Positions 55,061 through 64,000 of a DNA stretch of 64,000 nt are shown piece by piece; the stretch's first letter is position 1; each line of letters starts with the position of its first letter. The position numbers and the translations under genes are program-made. Under the pieces are notes generated by a model. That model did no database searches and was not told the origin of the DNA. It was given only the letters and a program-made list of their open reading frames with translations. Origin of the DNA: Neocallimastix lanati (nom. inval.) (taxonomy: Eukaryota; Neocallimastigomycota; Neocallimastigomycetes; Neocallimastigales; Neocallimastigaceae); contig JACVTC010000179.1 of assembly GCA_016946835.1 (NCBI GenBank), positions 103,501 to 167,500 on the forward strand, in the 5' to 3' direction.

Positions 55061-56160
55061 ATAAAAAAAATTTAAAAATAAAATATTTAAATAATAGTTT
55101 CAGAAAAAAAAAAAAAAAAAGAATTTTTTCTAACCTTTTATATTTATTTGTTGAAGATTTTTAATTTATATTTAAGATTATACGCCATTTTACAAAAACA
55201 AAAAAATTATTAACGCCACAAAATATGCATAGTTATATTATAAAATGTAATGCTTTTATAAAAAATTTATCATTTGTAATTTATCTTCCATAAAAGGTTA
55301 TAAACGGTTATTCTTGATAGTAAATATAGTAATATTTTTATATAGGATAATATTTTAAATTAAATTATTTTATTCATACCTATTTATATATATACATGAA
55401 ATAAAAAATGTAAAAAAAAAAAAAAAGAGAATAGGTATTAATTTTTTTTTTTTCAATGTAGTTGAAGAAAAGTATATATTAAAGATAAATGTATTAGTTA
55501 TAATATATAATTATATTTTTATTATTATGAAAGATTATTAAAGAATAATAAAAATAAAACTACTTTATATAATAAGACTAAATGAATTTTAAATTCATAA
55601 GATCAATAATGTAAAAAATTGTAATCAATAAAAAACAAAATACATTAACATGAATGTATAAATGATTTATATAAAGTCATGGATATATCAACTCATTAAT
55701 GTATTAAAATAATTAATTTATATAAAAATTATAAAATTGTATTAAAATATATTTTTTTTATATATAGATATTTTAAATACTTGATTAAAATTAATAAATA
55801 ATAATATACATATATATTTATTTGGTTGGTGATTTCTAACGAAAAGAATGGATAAAAAGTTTATCCTTTATTCCAAATTAATTTAATTAATTCATGATTA
55901 TTTATCATTTTGAACTGTCTATCTTTTTAATATTTATTTATTTATTTTATTATTATTATTTTTTTTATATAATTATTATAGTCAATTTTAATTTGATTTA
56001 TAACTGAATCTTAATTTTTTATTTTATTTATTTATTTATTTATTTATTTAATTGATTATAGTAGGTCACAAAGTATTCATGTTAATGTTTTTTTTTTCTT
56101 GCCGTTACTAATAAATTAACTTTTTTTTGTTAGAAGATATAATTGATTAATTAAAAAAAA
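55061..56160. other. AT-rich intergenic DNA, no gene seen
   Basis: Homopolymer runs and ATTT/TTTA repeats (for example 56,025-56,050). No reading frame of coding character. Confidence 0.6.
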
Positions 56161-56163
56161 AAA

Positions 56164-63280
<7,117 letters not shown>

Positions 63281-63912
63281 TTCTATAAATAATAGGAAGG
63301 GTAATAGCAAACACGGCTTTCAAAGCAATTCGTCACCCTAAAAACTTATTTTTCAGTCACTGTTCAGCACCTCCTTGGGATTTGAACTAAATTATTAAAA
63401 TATATTATTATCAACATTGAATAAAAAAGATCAATACTAATTTCCATCACTATATCAAAAATTATTAACTAAAATAATAATATTTTTTTTTTTTGCAATA
63501 CAAAAAAAATTTTTTTTTAATATTATATTTTAAAGATTATTTTCTAAAAAAAAAAAAATTACGTTTTTTTTTTTTTTTAGCCTTTTTTTTTCTTTTTTCT
63601 TTAACATAGAATCGAATATTAAAATCGTTTCAAAATAAAAAGAAAAAGGCCATTTTTGACCACAATCAATCAATAAACTTTCAATATAATATAACAATAA
63701 ATAAAAGTATTTTTTTTTTAAATTTAATAATTTAAAAGGAAAATAGAGCTATTTACCCAATTTATAAAATATACAAGCTAAGAAATAAATAAAATAAAAA
63801 AAAATAATTTTATTTTTTACAAAACATCTATAAATCATAAATATTTTATTTAAAAAGATATTTAAAAAGACAAAACCATAGCAAAACAAAAAGGAAAGAA
63901 AAAAAAACGAAA
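63281..63912. promoter_or_regulatory. Upstream region of the gene at 63,913, with a GC-richer hairpin patch
   Basis: At 63,284-63,392 a patch richer in G and C holds ACCCTTC/GAAGGGT and GGCTTTC/GAAAGC-type pairings and a minus-strand B-box match GTTCAAATC. The rest has long T and A runs up to the start codon. No clear TATA box can be singled out in such AT-rich DNA. Confidence 0.3.
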
Positions 63913-64000
63913 ATGAAGGAATATATGGCTACATCTTCTGAATTAATTGCTTCTCTTAATGTACAAACGTTGAAAAGCGATGAAGGAAAACCACAAAATA
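63913..64000 (+). CDS. 5' end of a probable host gene (29 codons, runs out of window)
   Basis: ATG in an AAAACGAAAATG context opens a frame that stays open to the window end: it begins MKEYMATSSELIASLNVQTL. Codon use includes C- and G-containing third positions (ACG, AGC, GCT) unlike the random AT frames around it. The A-rich 5' flank is typical of fungal leaders. A second Met at codon 5 could also serve as start. No family is recognisable from 29 residues. Confidence 0.5.
   Translation, partial: MKEYMATSSELIASLNVQTLKSDEGKPQN

Noticed and set aside
63284-63392. tRNA or other pol III gene on the minus strand
   Set aside because: A B-box match is present, but no A-box and no matching T-stem; left as an unexplained GC-richer patch.

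Overview
The window is very AT-rich eukaryotic DNA with long A and T runs, AAT microsatellites, asparagine- and lysine-rich proteins, and no bacterial gene organisation. The composition, poly-Asn stretches, Ty3/gypsy elements and a FLYWCH-type transposase fragment fit an extremely AT-rich fungal genome. An anaerobic gut fungus (Neocallimastigomycota) is my best guess, but this is inference and no host marker gene is complete enough to prove it.

Layout. Positions 1 to about 51,640 appear to be entirely LTR retrotransposons and single LTRs joined end to end. Almost every junction reads LTR...CA, four bases, then the first bases of the next LTR. Window labels used here: Element 0 (1-1749, minus, leaves the window; LTR, primer-binding site and an unusual retropepsin-like ORF); Element I (3990-12015, Ty3/gypsy, 797/798-bp LTRs, intact gag, pol with two nonsense codons, inserted in an LTR-G copy); Element II (12260 to about 18,310, minus, a GC-richer chromovirus with a C-terminal chromodomain) fused head to head with Element III (about 18,311-24,699, plus, no 5' LTR); a run of single LTRs (24,704-31,402); Element IV (31,408-38,424, LTR-B at both ends, broken gag and pol); more single LTRs (38,429-41,893); Element V (41,898-50,001, a chimera of two families with different LTRs at its two ends and an unbroken pol frame); then LTR-D and LTR-E copies to 51,639.

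The plus-strand gypsy elements (I, III, IV, V) share one expression plan. Gag ends just after a T TTA AAC heptamer. Seven bases later comes a GGGAG/CTCCC-type hairpin, and pol is open in the -1 frame from that heptamer. Their proteases carry D-S-C or D-T-C where D-S/T-G is usual. Elements I, IV and V share a conserved, covarying leader RNA segment, and Elements I and V also carry a tandem array of covarying hairpins upstream of gag. All four readable primer-binding sites start TGGTGGAGA.

From 51,640 to 64,000 the chain ends. There is a truncated FLYWCH-domain (MULE transposase N-terminal) gene at 52,217-52,768, possible transposon-end sequences near 53.35-53.72 kb, a GC-richer tRNA-box-containing segment at 54.44-55.06 kb, simple repeats, about 8.8 kb of gene-poor AT-rich DNA, and the first 29 codons of a probable host gene at 63,913.
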